A stretch of DNA of 64,000 nt, taken from NCBI GenBank assembly GCA_024803745.1, contig JANJXV010001709.1:1-64000 (forward strand), in the 5' to 3' direction. This DNA comes from Megascapheus bottae. Taxonomy: Eukaryota > Chordata > Mammalia > Rodentia > Geomyidae. Shown here in pieces: positions 11,441-23,009 of this stretch; the stretch's first letter is position 1; the number at the start of each line of letters is the position of its first letter. Under the pieces are notes generated by a model that was not told where the DNA came from, ran no database searches, and was given only the letters and a program-made list of their open reading frames with translations. Both the position numbers and the translations under genes were made by a program.

Positions 11441-12434
11441 TGAAGTCATAGAATGGAGATGTGTGCACTCATAGAATGCTGGTGTGTGACGTCACAATGG
11501 AAGTTTGTGAAGTCATAGAATGGAGGTGTGTGAAGTCACAGAATGGAGGTGTGTGAAGTCATACAATGGAGGTGTGTGAAGTAAGAATGGAGGTAGGTGA
11601 AGTCAAAGAATGGAGCTGTGTGAACTCAGAATGGCGGTGTGTGAAGTAATAGATGGAGGTGTGTGAAGTCATAGTATGGAGATATGTGAAATCATAGAAT
11701 GGAGTTTTGTGAAGTCACAGAATGGAGTTGTGTGAGTCAGAATTGAGGTGTGTGAAGTCATAGAATGTAGATGTGTGAAGACATAGAATGGAGTATTGTG
11801 AAGTCACCGAAGGGAGGTTTGTGAAGTCATAGAATGGAGGTATGAGAAATCAAATTAGAGGGGTGTGAAGTCGGAGAATGGAGGTGTGTGAAGTCATAGA
11901 ATGGAGGTGGGTGAAGTCATAGAATGGAGGTGTGTGAATTCAGGTTGGAGGTGTGTGAAGTCATAGAATGGAGGTCTGTCAACTCAGAAAGGAGGTGTGT
12001 GAAGTCATAGAATGGAGGTGAGTGAAGTCATAGAATGGAGGTGTGTGAACTCATAGAATGGAGGTGTATTACGACACAATGGTAGTTTGTGAAGTCATAG
12101 AATGGAGGTGTGTGAAGTCACAGAATTGAGGTGTGTGAAGTCAGAATGGAGGTGTGAAGTCATAGAATGGAGGTGGGTGAAGTCATAGAAATTAGGTGTG
12201 TGAAGTCATAGAATGGAGGTGTGTGAACTCATAGAATGGAGGTGTGTGACGTCACAATGTAAGTTTGTGAAGTCATAGAATGGAGGTGTGTGAAGTCACA
12301 GAATGGAGGTGTGTGAAGTCATACAATGGAGGTGTGTGAAGTCAGAGTGGAGGTTTGTGAAGTCACAGAATGGAGGTGTGTGAACTCAGAATGGAGGTGT
12401 GTGAAGTCATAGATGGAGGTGTGTAAAGTAATAG

Positions 12435-12523
12435 TATGGAGATATGTGAAAATATTGAATGGAGTTTTGTGAAGTCACAGAATGGAGTTGTGTGAGTCAG
12501 AATTGAGGTGTGTGAAGTCACAG
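12435..12523 (+). repeat. Left half of a HOR core
   Basis: Only the first four core monomers are present, ending with AATTGAGG at 12,501-12,523. The sequence then joins an ordinary AATGG monomer and an adjacent cassette. Monomer 1 carries GTGAAAATATTG instead of GTGAAATCATAG. The AP-1-like heptamer is at 12,493. A full core follows at 12,701. Confidence 0.85.
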
Positions 12524-13050
12524 AATGGAGGTGTGTGAAGTCAGAATGGAGGTGTGAAGTGATAGAATGGAGGTGGGTGAAGTCATAGAAATTAGGTGTG
12601 TGAAGTCATAGAATGGAGGTGTGTGAACTCATAGAATGGAGGTGTGTGACATCACAATGGAATTTTGTGAAGTCATAGATGGAGGTGTGTGAAGTCATAG
12701 TATGGAGATATGTGAAATCATAAAATGGAGTTTTGTGAATTCACAGAATGGAGTTGTGTGAGTCAGAATTGAGGTGTGTGAAGTCATAGAATGTAGATGT
12801 GTGAAGTCATAGAATGGAGTATTGTGAAGTCACCGAAGGGATGTTTGTGAAGTCATAGAATGGAGGTATGAGAAATCAAATTAGAGGGGTGTGAAGTCGG
12901 AGAATGGAGGTGTGTGAAGTCATAGAATTGAGGAGGGTGAAGTCATAGAATGGAGGTGTGTGAATTCAGATTGGAGGTTTGTGAAGTCAGAGAACAGAGG
13001 TGTGTCAACTCAGAAAGGAGGTGTTTGAAATCATAGAATGGAGGTGAGTG

Positions 13051-14238
13051 AAGTCATAGAATGGAGGTGTGTGAAATCATAGAATGGAGGTGTGAGAAGT
13101 CACAGAATTTAGGTGTGTGAAGTCAGAATGGAGGTGTGTGAGGTCAGAATGGAGGTTTTTGAAGTCATAGAATGGAGGTGTGTGAAGTCACAATACAGAT
13201 GTGTGAACTCATAGAATGGAGGAGTGTGAAGTCACAATGTAGGTGTGTGAAGTCATAGAATGGAGGTGTGTGAAGTCATAGAATGGAGGTGTGTGAAGTC
13301 ACAGAATGGAGGTGTGTGAAGTCATAGAATGGAGGTGTGTGAAGTCACAGAATGGAGGTGTGTGAAGTCAGAATGGAGGTTTGTGAAGTCATAGAATGGA
13401 GGTGTGTGAAGTCACAATGCAGGTGTGTGAACTCATAGAATGGAGGAGTGTGAAGTCACAATGTAGTTGTGTGAAGTCATAGAATGGAGGTGTGTGAAGT
13501 CATAGAATGAAGGTGTGTGAAGTCAGAATGGAGGTGTGTTAAGTCACCGAATGGAGTTTTGTGAACTCAGTATGGAGGTGTGTGAAGTCACAGAATGGAG
13601 GTGGGTGAAGTCATAGATGGAGGTGTGTGACGTCATAGAATGGATGTTTCTGAAGTAAGAATGAAGGTGTGTGAAGTCATAGAATGAATGTTGGTGAAGT
13701 CATAGAAAGGAGGTGTGGGAAGTCATAGAATGGAGGAGTGTGAAGTCATAGAGTGGAGGTGAGTGAAGTCACAGATTCGAGGTCTGTGAAGTCATAGATT
13801 GGAGGTGTGTGATGTCAGAATGCAGGTGTGCGAAGTCATAGAACAGAGATTTGTGAAGTCAGAATGGAGGTGTGTGATCTCATAGAATGGAGGTGTGTGA
13901 CGCCACAATGGAGGTGTGTGAATACATACAATGGAGGTGTGTGAAGTCAGAATGGAATTTTGTGAAGTCACAGAATTGAGCTGTGTGAATTCAGAATGGA
14001 GGTGTGTGAAGTCATAGAATGGAGGTGTGTGAAGTCAGAATGGAGGTGTGTGAACCCAGAGAATGGAGGTGTGTGTAGTCACAATGGAGGTGTGTGAAGT
14101 CATAGAATGGAGGTGTGTGAAGTCACAGAATGGAGGTGTTTGAAGTCATAGAATGGAGGTGTGTGAAGTCATAGAATGTGTGTTTGTGAAGTAAAAATGA
14201 AGGTGTGTGAAGTCATAGAATGGAGGTGTGGGAAGTCA
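13051..14238 (+). repeat. 2.8-kb-offset duplication, copy 1
   Basis: This matches 15,849-17,059. The offset is 2,798 at the left and 2,821 at the right. The 23-bp change is one extra monomer in the second copy. It contains the 224-bp CAATGCAGG pair and the AATGTGTGTTTGTGAAG monomer at 14,175. Confidence 0.84.
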
Positions 14239-14694
14239 CAGAATGGAGGTGTGGGAAGTCACAGATTGCAGGAGTGTGAAGTCACAGAATGGAGGTGTGT
14301 GAACCCAGAATGCAGGTGTGTAAAATCACAGAATGGAGGTGTGTGAAGTCATAGAATGCAAGTGTGTGAAGTCATAGAATGGAGGTGTGTGAAGTCACAG
14401 AATGGACGGTATGAAGTCACAGAATGGAGGTGAGTGAAGTCACAGAATTGAGGTGTTTGAAGTCATATATTGGAGGTGTGTGAAATCAAAATGGATGTGT
14501 GAAGTCATAGAATGGAGGTGTGTGAAATCATAGAATGAGGGTGTGTGAGGTCATAGAATGGAGGTGTGTGAAGTCTCAGAATTGATGTGTGTGAAGTCAT
14601 AGAATGGAGGTGTGTGAAGTCATAGAATGGAAGTGTGTGAAGTCACAGATTGGAGCTGTGTGAAGTCACAGAATCGAGGTGTGAGAAGTCACAG

Positions 14695-14850
14695 AATGGA
14701 GTTGTGTGAGTCAGAATTGAGGTGTGTAAAGTCATAGAATCTAGATGTGTGAAGTCATAGAATGGAGTATTGTGAAGTCACCGAAGGGAGGTTTGTGAAG
14801 TCATAGAATGGAGGTATGAGAAATCAAATTAGAGGGGTGTGAAGTCGGAA
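14695..14850 (+). repeat. Right part of a HOR core (first two monomers missing)
   Basis: The copy starts directly at the shortened TGAGTCA monomer and continues normally to the ATGAG marker (14,816) and TCGGAA. Upstream is unrelated satellite (an AATCGAGG monomer), so this is a recombination junction inside the core at about 14,695. Confidence 0.85.
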
Positions 14851-15028
14851 AATGGAGGTGTGTGAATTCATAGCATTGAGGTGGGGGAAGTCATAGAATG
14901 GAGGTGTATGAATTCAGATTGGAGGTATGTGAAGTCATAGAATGGAGGTGTGTCAACTCAGAAAGGAGGTGTGTGAAGTCATAGAATGGAGCTGAGTGAA
15001 GTCATAGAATGGAGGTGTGTGAACACAT

Positions 15029-15866
15029 AGAATGGAGGTCTGTGAAGTCACAATGGAAGTTTGTGAAGTCATAGAATGGAGGTGTGTGAACTCATAGAAT
15101 GGAGGTGTGTGAACTCAGAATGGCGGTGTGTGAAGTCATAGAATGGAGGTGTGTGAAGTCAGAATACAGGTGTGAAGTCATAGAATGGAGGTGGGTGAAG
15201 TGATAGAAATTAGGTGAGGGAAGTCATAGAATGGAGAAGTGTAAAGTCATAGAGTGGAGGTGAGTGAAGTCAGAGATTCGAGGTCTGTGAAGTCATAGAA
15301 TGGAGGTGTGTGAAGACAGAATGTAGGTGTACGAAGTCGTAGAATAGAGGTGTGTGAATTCAGAATGGAGGTGTGTGAAGTCATAGAATGGAGGTGTGTG
15401 CACTCATAGAATGCAGGTGTGTGACGTCAAAATGGAAGTGTGTGAAGTCATAGAATGGAGGTGTGTGAAGTCACAGAATGGAGGTGTGTGAAGTCATACA
15501 ATGGAGGTGTGTGAAGTCAGAATGGAGGTGTGTGAAGTCAAAGAATGGAGGTGTGTGAACTGAGAATGGCGGTGTGTGAAGTAATAGGTGGCGGTGTGTG
15601 AAGTCATAGTATGGAGATATGTGAAATCATAGAATGGAGTTTTGTGAAGTCACAGAATGGAGTTGTGTGAGTCAGAATTGAGGTGTGTGAAGTCATAGAA
15701 TGTAGATGTGTGAAGTCATAGAATGGAGTATTGTGAAGTCACCGAAGGGAGGTTTGTGAAGTCATAGAATGGAGGTATGAGAAATCAAATTAGAGGGGTG
15801 TGAAGTCGGAGAATGGAGGTGTGTGAAGTCATAGAATGGAGGTGGGTGAAGTCATAGAATGGAGGT
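15029..15866 (+). repeat. 2,032-bp-offset duplication, copy 1
   Basis: This matches 17,061-17,898 at a constant offset of 2,032 bp, covering the GGAGGTCTGTGAAG monomer, the GTACGAAGTCGTAG variant, the TAGGTGGCGG variant and a full HOR core (15,610). Confidence 0.87.
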
Positions 15867-17059
15867 GTGTGAAATCATAGAATGGAGGTGTGAGAAGTCA
15901 CAGAATTTAGGTGTGTGAAGTCAGAATGGAGGTGTGTGAGGTCAGAATGGAGGTTTTTGAAGTCATAGAATGGAGGTGTGTGAAGTCACAATGCAGATGT
16001 GTGAACTCATAGAATGGAGGAGTGTGAAGTCACAATGTAGGTGTGTGAAGTCATAGAATGGAGGTGTGTGAAGTCATAGAATGGAGGTGCGTGAAGTCAC
16101 AGAATGGAGGTGTGTGAAGTCATAGAATGGAGGTGTGTGAAGTCACAGAATGGAGGTGTGTGAAGTCAGAATGGAGGTTTGTGAAGTCATAGAATGGAGG
16201 TGTGTGAAGTCACAATGCAGGTGTGTGAACTCATAGAATGGAGGAGTGTGAAGTCACAATGTAGGTGTGTGAAGTCATAGAATGGAGGTGTGTGAAGTCA
16301 TAGAATGGAGGTGTGTGAAGTCAAAATGGAGGTGTGTTAAGTCACCGAATGGAGTTTTGTGAACTCAGTATGGAGGTGTGTGAAGTCACAGAATGGAGGT
16401 GGGTGAAGTCATAGATGGAGGTGTGTGACGTCATAGAATGGATGTTTCTGAAGTAAGAATGAAGGTGTGTGAAGTCATAGAATGAATGTTGGTGAAGTCA
16501 TAGAAAGGAGGTGTGGGAAGTCATAGAATGGAGGAGTGTGAAGTCATAGAGTGGAGGTGAGTGAAGTCACAGATTCGAGGTCTGTGAAGTCATAGATTGG
16601 AGGTGTGTGATGTCAGAATGCAGGTGTGCGAAGTCATAGAACAGAGATTTGTGAAGTCAGAATGGAGGTGTGTGATCTCATAGAATGGAGGTGTGTGACG
16701 CCACAATGGAGGTGTGTGAAGTCACACAATGGAGGTGTGTGAATACATACAATGGAGGTGTGTGAAGTCAGAATGGAATTTTGTGAAGTCACAGAATTGA
16801 GCTGTGTGAATTCAGAATGGAGCTGTGTGAAGTCATAGAATGGAGGTGTGTGAAGTCAGAATGGAGGTGTGTGAACCCAGAGAATGGAGGTGTGTGTAGT
16901 CACAATGGAGATGTGTGAAGTCATAGAATGGAGGTGTGTGAAGTCACAGAATGGAGGTGTGTGAAGTCATAGAATGGAGGTGTGTGAAGTCATAGAATGT
17001 GTGTTTGTGAAGTAAAAATGAAGGTGTGTGAAGTCATAGAATGGAGGTGTGGGAAGTCA
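15849..17059 (+). repeat. 2.8-kb-offset duplication, copy 2
   Basis: Copy of 13,051-14,238 with one additional monomer at about 16,715-16,737 (a GTCACACAATGG monomer). At about 17,060 it switches in register into a copy of 15,029 onward. Confidence 0.84.
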
Positions 17060-17060
17060 T

Positions 17061-17898
17061 AGAATGGAGGTCTGTGAAGTCACAATGGAAGTTTGTGAAG
17101 TCATAGAATGGAGGTGTGTGAACTCATAGAATGGAGGTGTGTGAACTCAGAATGGCGGTGTGTGAAGTCATAGAATGGAGGTGTGTGAAGTCAGAATACA
17201 GGTGTGAAGTCATAGAATGGAGGTGGGTGAAGTGATAGAAATTAGGTGAGGGAAGTCATAGAATGGAGAAGTGTAAAGTCATAGAGTGGAGGTGAGTGAA
17301 GTCAGAGATTCGAGGTCTGTGAAGTCATAGAATGGAGGTGTGTGAAGACAGAATGTAGGTGTACGAAGTCGTAGAATAGAGGTGTGTGAATTCAGAATGG
17401 AGGTGTGTGAAGTCATAGAATGGAGGTGTGTGCACTCATAGAATGCAGGTGTGTGACGTCAAAATGGAAGTTTGTGAAGTCATAGAATGGAGGTGTGTGA
17501 AGTCACAGAATGGAGGTGTGTGAAGTCATACAATGGAGGTGTGTGAAGTCAGAATGGAGGTGTGTGAAGGCAAAGAATGGAGGTGTGTGAACTGAGAATG
17601 GCGGTGTGTGAAGTAATAGGTGGCGGTGTGTGAAGTCATAGTATGGAGATATGTGAAATCATAGAATGGAGTTTTGTGAAGTCACAGAATGGAGTTGTGT
17701 GAGTCAGAATTGAGGTGTGTGAAGTCATAGAATGTAGATGTGTGAAGTCATAGAACGGAGTATTGTGAAGTCACCGAAGGGAGGTTTGTGAAGTCATAGA
17801 ATGGAGGTATGAGAAATCAAATTAGAGGGGTGTGAAGTCGGAGAATGGAGGTGTGTGAAGTCATAGAATGGAGGTGGGTGAAGTCATAGAATGGAGGT
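17061..17898 (+). repeat. 2,032-bp-offset duplication, copy 2
   Basis: Nearly identical copy of 15,029-15,866 with a full core at 17,642. Small differences include AAGGCAAAG for AAGTCAAAG and AACGGAG for AATGGAG. Sequence after about 17,898 belongs to a different cassette. Confidence 0.87.
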
Positions 17899-18357
17899 TT
17901 GTGAATTCAGATTGGAGGTGTGTGAAGTCATAGAATGGAGGTGTGTCAACTCAGAAAGGAGGTGTGTGAAGTCATAGAATGGAGGTGAGGGAAGTCATAG
18001 AATGGAGGTGTGTGAACTCATAGAATGGAGGTGTGTGACGTCACAATGGTAGTTTGTGAAGTCATAGAATGGAGGTGTGTGAAGTCACAGAACTGAGGTG
18101 TGTGAAGTCAGAATGGAGGTGTGAAGTCATAGAATGGAGGTGGGTGAAGTCATAGATATTAGGTGTGTGAAGTCATAGAATGGAGGTGTGTGAAGTCATA
18201 GAATGGAGGTGTGTGACGTCACAATGGAAGTTTGTGAAGTCATAGAATGGAGGTGTGTGAAGTCACAGAATGGAGGTGTGTGAAGTCATACAATGGAGGT
18301 GTGTGAGGTCAGAATGGAGGTGTGTGAAGTCATAGATGGAAGTGTGTAAAGTCATAG

Positions 18358-18558
18358 TATGGAGATATGTGAAATCATATAATGGAGTTTTGTGAAGTCA
18401 CAGAATAGAGTTGTGTGAGTCAGAATTGAGGTGTGTGAAGTCATAGAATGTAGATGTGTGAAGTCATAGAATGGAGTATTGTGAAGTCACCGAAGGGACG
18501 TTTGTAAAGTCATAGAATGGAGTTATGAGAAATCAATTAGAGGGGTGTGAAGTCGCAG
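18358..18558 (+). repeat. Divergent HOR core
   Basis: Monomer order is complete, but the marker is altered (GGAGTTATGAG) and one A is lost from AAATCAAATTAG, giving AAATCAATTAG. The next core, at 18,916, is also altered (ATGAAAAATCAAATCAG). These are the two most diverged adjacent full copies. Confidence 0.8.
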
Positions 18559-20248
18559 AATGGAGGTGTGTGAAGTGATAGAATTTTGGTGGGTGAAGTC
18601 ATAGAATGGAGGTGTGTGAATTCAGATTGGAGGTGTGTGAAGTCATAGAATGGAGGTGTGTCAACTCAGAAAGGAGGTGTGTGAAGTCATAGAAATTAGG
18701 TGTGTGCAGTCATAGAATGGAGGTGTGTGAACTCATAGAATGGAGGTGTGTGACGTCACAATGGAAGTTTGTGAAGTCATAGAATGGAGGTGTGTGAAGT
18801 CACAGAATGGAGGTGTGTGAAGTCAGAATGGAGGTGTGTGAAGTCACAGAATGGAGGTGTGTGAACTCAGAATGGAGGTGTGTGAAGTCATAGATGGAGG
18901 TGTGTAAAGTCATAGTATGGAGATATGTGAAATCATAGAATGGAGTTTTGTGAAGTCACAGAATGGAGTTGTGTGAGTCAGAATTGAGGTGTGTGAAGTC
19001 ATAGAATGTAGATGTGTGAAGTCATAGAATGGAGTATTGTGAAGTCACCGAAGGGACCTTTGTGAAGTCATAGAATGGAGGTATGAAAAATCAAATCAGA
19101 GGGGTGTGAAGTCGGAGAATGGAGGTGTGTGAAGTCATAGAATGGAGGTGGGTGAAGTCATAGAATATAGGTGTATGAAGTCATAGAATGGAGGTGTGTG
19201 AAGTCACTGAATGGACGGGTTTAAAGTCATAAAATGGCGGTGTGTGAAGTCAGAGAATTGAGCTGTTTGAAGTCATATATTGGAGGTGTGTGAAGTCAAA
19301 ATGGATGTGTGAAGTCATAGAATGTAGGTGTGTGAAGTCATAGAATGGAGGTGTGTGAAGTCACAGAATGGAGGTGTGTGAATTCAGAATGGAGGTGCGT
19401 GAAGTCACAGAATGGAGGTTTGTGAAGTCATAGAATGGAAGTTTGTGAAGTCATAGAATGGAGGTGGGTGAAGTCAAAGAATGGAGGTTTGTGAAGTCAC
19501 CGAATGGAGTTTTGTGAACTCATTATGGAGGTGTGTGAAGTCACAGAATGGAGGTTTGTGAAGTTATAGATGGAGGTGTGTGAGGTCATAGAATGGATGT
19601 TTCTGAAGTAAGAATGAAGGTGTGTGAAGTCATAGAATGGAGTTGTGTGAAGTCATTGAATGGAGGTGTGGGAAGTCACTGAATGGAAGTGTGTGAAGTC
19701 ACAGAATGGAGGTTATGAAGTCATAGAATGGAGCTGTGTGAAGTCACAAAATTGAGGTGTTTGAACTCATATATTGGAGGTGTGTGAAGTCAAAATGCAT
19801 GTGTGAAGTCACAGAATGGAGGTTTGTGAAGTCATAGAATGGAGGTGTGTGAATGTTTCTGAAGTAAAAATGAAGGTGTGTGAAGTCATGGAATGGAGGT
19901 GTGTGAAGTCACAGAATGGAGGTGTGTGAAGTCAGAATGGAGGTGTGTAGTCATAGATTGGAGGTGGGTGAAGTCATAGAATGGAGGAGTGTTTAGTCAT
20001 AGAGTGCAGGTGAGTGAAGTCACAGATTCGAGGTCTGTGAAGTCATAGAATGGAGGTGTGTGATGTCAGAATGGAGGTGTGCGAAGTCATAGACGAGAGG
20101 TGTGTGAAGTCAAAAAGGAGGTGTGTGAAGTCATAGATGGAGTTGTGTGAAGTCATAGTATGGAGGTGTGTGAAATCATACAATGGAGTTTTGTGAAGTC
20201 ACAGAATGGAGCTGTGTGAATTCAGAATGGAGGTGTGTGAAGTCATAG

Positions 20249-20292
20249 AATGGAGGTATGATAAATCAAATTAGAGGGGTGTGAAGTCGGAG
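20249..20292 (+). repeat. HOR core remnant: marker monomers only
   Basis: The ATGATAAATCA variant of the marker and the following AATTAGAGGGG monomer are present. The monomers before them are a different set (GGAGCTGTGTGAATTCAG and a consensus monomer), so only the last two core monomers remain here. Confidence 0.82.
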
Positions 20293-20339
20293 AATGGAGG
20301 TGTGTGCAGTCATAGAATGGAGATGGTTGAAGTCATAGA

Positions 20340-21152
20340 ATGGAGGTGTGTGAAGTCAGAGAATTGAGCTGTTTGAAGTCATATATTGGAGGTGTGTGAA
20401 GTCAAAATGGATGTGTGAAGTCATAGAATGTAGGTGTGTGAAGTCATAGAATGGAGGTGTGTGAAGTCACAGAATGGAGGTGTGTGAACTCAGAATGGTG
20501 GTGTGTGAAGTCACAGAATGGAGGTGTGTGACGTCATAGAATGGAAGTGTGTGAAGTCATAGAGTGGACGTGTGTGAAGTCAGAATGGAGGTGTGTGATG
20601 TCAAAGAATGGAGGTTTGTGAAGTCATAGAATGGAGCTGTGTGAAGTCAGAATGGAGGTGTGTGAAGTCACAGAATGGAGGTGTGTCAACTCAGAATTTA
20701 GGTGTGTGAAGTCAAAGAATGGAGGTGTGTGAAGTCATAGAATGGAGGTGTGTGAAGTCATAGAATGGAGGTGTGTGAAGTTATAGAATGGAGGTGTGTG
20801 AAGTCACAGAATGGAGGTGTGTGAAGTCAGAATGGAGGTGTGTAGTCATAGATTGGAGGTGGGTGAATTTATAGAAAGGAGGTGTGGGAAGTCATAGAAT
20901 GGAGGAGTGGAAATCATAGAGTGCAGGTGAGTGAAGTCACAGATTTGAGGTCTGTGAAATCATAGAATGGAGGTGTGTGATGTCAGATTTGAGGTGTGTG
21001 AAGTCAAAGAATGTAGGTGTGTCAAGTCATTGAATGGATGTGTGTGAAGTCAGAGAAAGAAGGTGTGTGAAGTCAGAAGGGAGGTGTGTGAAGTCATAGA
21101 ATGGAGGTGTGTGAAGTCAGAATGGAGGGTTGTGAACTCATAGAATGTAGGT
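20340..21152 (+). repeat. 1,795-bp-offset duplication, copy 1
   Basis: This matches 22,135-22,947. Shared marks are the GAGCTGTTTGAAG monomer (20,366 and 22,161), the CAACTCAGAATTTAGG variant and the GGAGGGTTGTGAAC monomer. Its right half (20,660 to about 21,890) also recurs at 26,219-27,449 with offset 5,559. Confidence 0.84.
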
Positions 21153-22134
21153 GTGGGACGTAACAATGGAAGTGTGTGAAGTCATAGAATGAAGGTGTGT
21201 GAAGTCACAGAATGGAGGTTTGTGAAGTCATAGAATGGAGGTATGTGAAGTCACAGAATAGAGGTGTGTAAAGTCATGGAATGGAGGTGTGTGAAGTTAT
21301 AGAATGGATGTTTGTAAAGTAAGAATGAAGGTGTGTGAAGTCATAGAATGGAGGTCTCTGATGTCAAAGAATGGAGGTGTGTGAAATCATAGAATGTAGC
21401 TGTGTGAAGTCAGAATGTACGTGTGTGAAGACACAGAATGGAGGTGTGTCAACTCAGAATTTAGGTGTGTGAAGTGAAAGAATGGAGGTTTGTGGAGTCA
21501 TAGAATGGTGGTGTGTGGAGTCATAGAATGGAGCTGTGTGAATTTATAGAATGGAGGTGTGTGAAGTCACAGAATGGAGGTGTGTGAAGTCAGAATGAAG
21601 GTGTGTAGTCACAGATTGGAGGTGGGTGAATTCATAGAAAGGAGGTGTGTGAAGTCATAGATGGAGGTGTGTGAAGTCATAGTATGGAGATATGTGAAAT
21701 CATAGAATGGAGTTTTGTGAAGTCACAGAATGAAGTTGTGTGAGTCAGAATTGAGGTGTGTGAAGTCATGGAATGTAGATGTGTGAAGTCATAGAATGGA
21801 GTATTGTGAATTCACCGAAGGGAGGTTTGTGAAGTCATAGAATGGAGGTATGAGAAATCAAATTAGAGGGGTGTGAAGTCGGAGAATGGAGGTGTGTGAA
21901 GTCATAGAATGGAGGTGGGTGAAGTCATAGAATGGAGGTGTGTGAATTCAGATTGGAGGTGTGTGAAGTCATAGAATGGAGGTGTGTCAACTCAGAATTT
22001 AGGTGTGTGAAGTCAAAGAATGGAGGTGTGTGAAGTCATAGAATGGAGGTGAGTGAAGTCATAGAATGGAGGTTTGTGAAGTCATAGAATTTAGGTGTGT
22101 GAAGTCATAGAATGGAGGTGTGTGAAGTCACAGA

Positions 22135-22947
22135 ATGGAGGTGTGTGAAGTCAGAGAATTGAGCTGTTTGAAGTCATATATTGGAGGTGTGTGAAGTCAA
22201 AATGGATGTGTGAAGTCATAGAATGTAGGTGTGTGAAGTCATAGAATGGAGGTGTGTGAAGTCACAGAATGGAGGTGTGTGAACTCAGAATGGTGGTGTG
22301 TGAAGTCACAGAATGGAGGTGTGTGACGTCATAGAATGGAAGTGTGTGAAGTCATAGAATGGACGTGTGTGAAGTCAGAATGGAGGTGTGTGATGTCAAA
22401 GAATGGAGGTTTGTGAAGTCATAGAATGGAGCTGTGTGAAGTCAGAATGGAGGTGTGTGAAGTCACAGAATGGAGGTGTGTCAACTCAGAATTTAGGTGT
22501 GTGAAGTCAAAGAATGGAGGTGTGTGAAGTCACAGAATGGAGGTGTGTGAAGTCATAGAATGGAGGTGTGTGAAGTTATAGAATGGAGGTGTGTGAAGTC
22601 ACAGAATGGAGGTGTGTGAAGTCAGAATGGAGGTGTGTAGTCATAGATTGGAGGTGAGTGAATTTATAGAAAGGAGGTGTGGGAAGTCATAGAATGGAGG
22701 AGTGGAAATCATAGAGTGCAGGTGAGTGAAGTCACAGATTTGAGGTCTGTGAAATCATAGAATGGAGGTGTGTGATGTCAGATTTGAGGTGTGTGAAGTC
22801 AAAGAATGTAGGTGTGTCAAGTCATTGAATGGATGTGTGTGAAGTCAGAGAAAGAAGGTGTGTGAAGTCAGAAGGGAGGTGTGTGAAGTCATAGAATGGA
22901 GGTGTGTGAAGTCAGAATGGAGGGTTGTGAACTCATAGAATGTAGGT
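22135..22947 (+). repeat. 1,795-bp-offset duplication, copy 2
   Basis: Copy of 20,340-21,152. After the AATGTAGGTGTG monomer at about 22,940 it diverges: the source continues with GGGACGTAAC, the copy with GTGAAGTCATAC. Confidence 0.84.
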
Positions 22948-23009
22948 GTGTGAAGTCATACAATGGAGGTGTGTCAACTCAGAATTTAGGTGTGTGAAGT
23001 CAAAGAATG

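Larger units (their letters stand above)
1..20000 (+). repeat. Array domain 1: core-rich, short-period HORs
   Basis: This domain holds 15 full-length 202-bp HOR cores plus partial ones, spaced from about 0.5 to 2.7 kb. Between cores the monomers fall into recurring cassettes, such as the CAATGCAGG/CAATGTAGG cassette and the GATTCGAGGTCTG cassette. Many cassettes reappear at fixed offsets, so the domain looks like a patchwork of unequal-crossover products. The right limit is approximate, because the transition to domain 2 is gradual. Confidence 0.8.
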
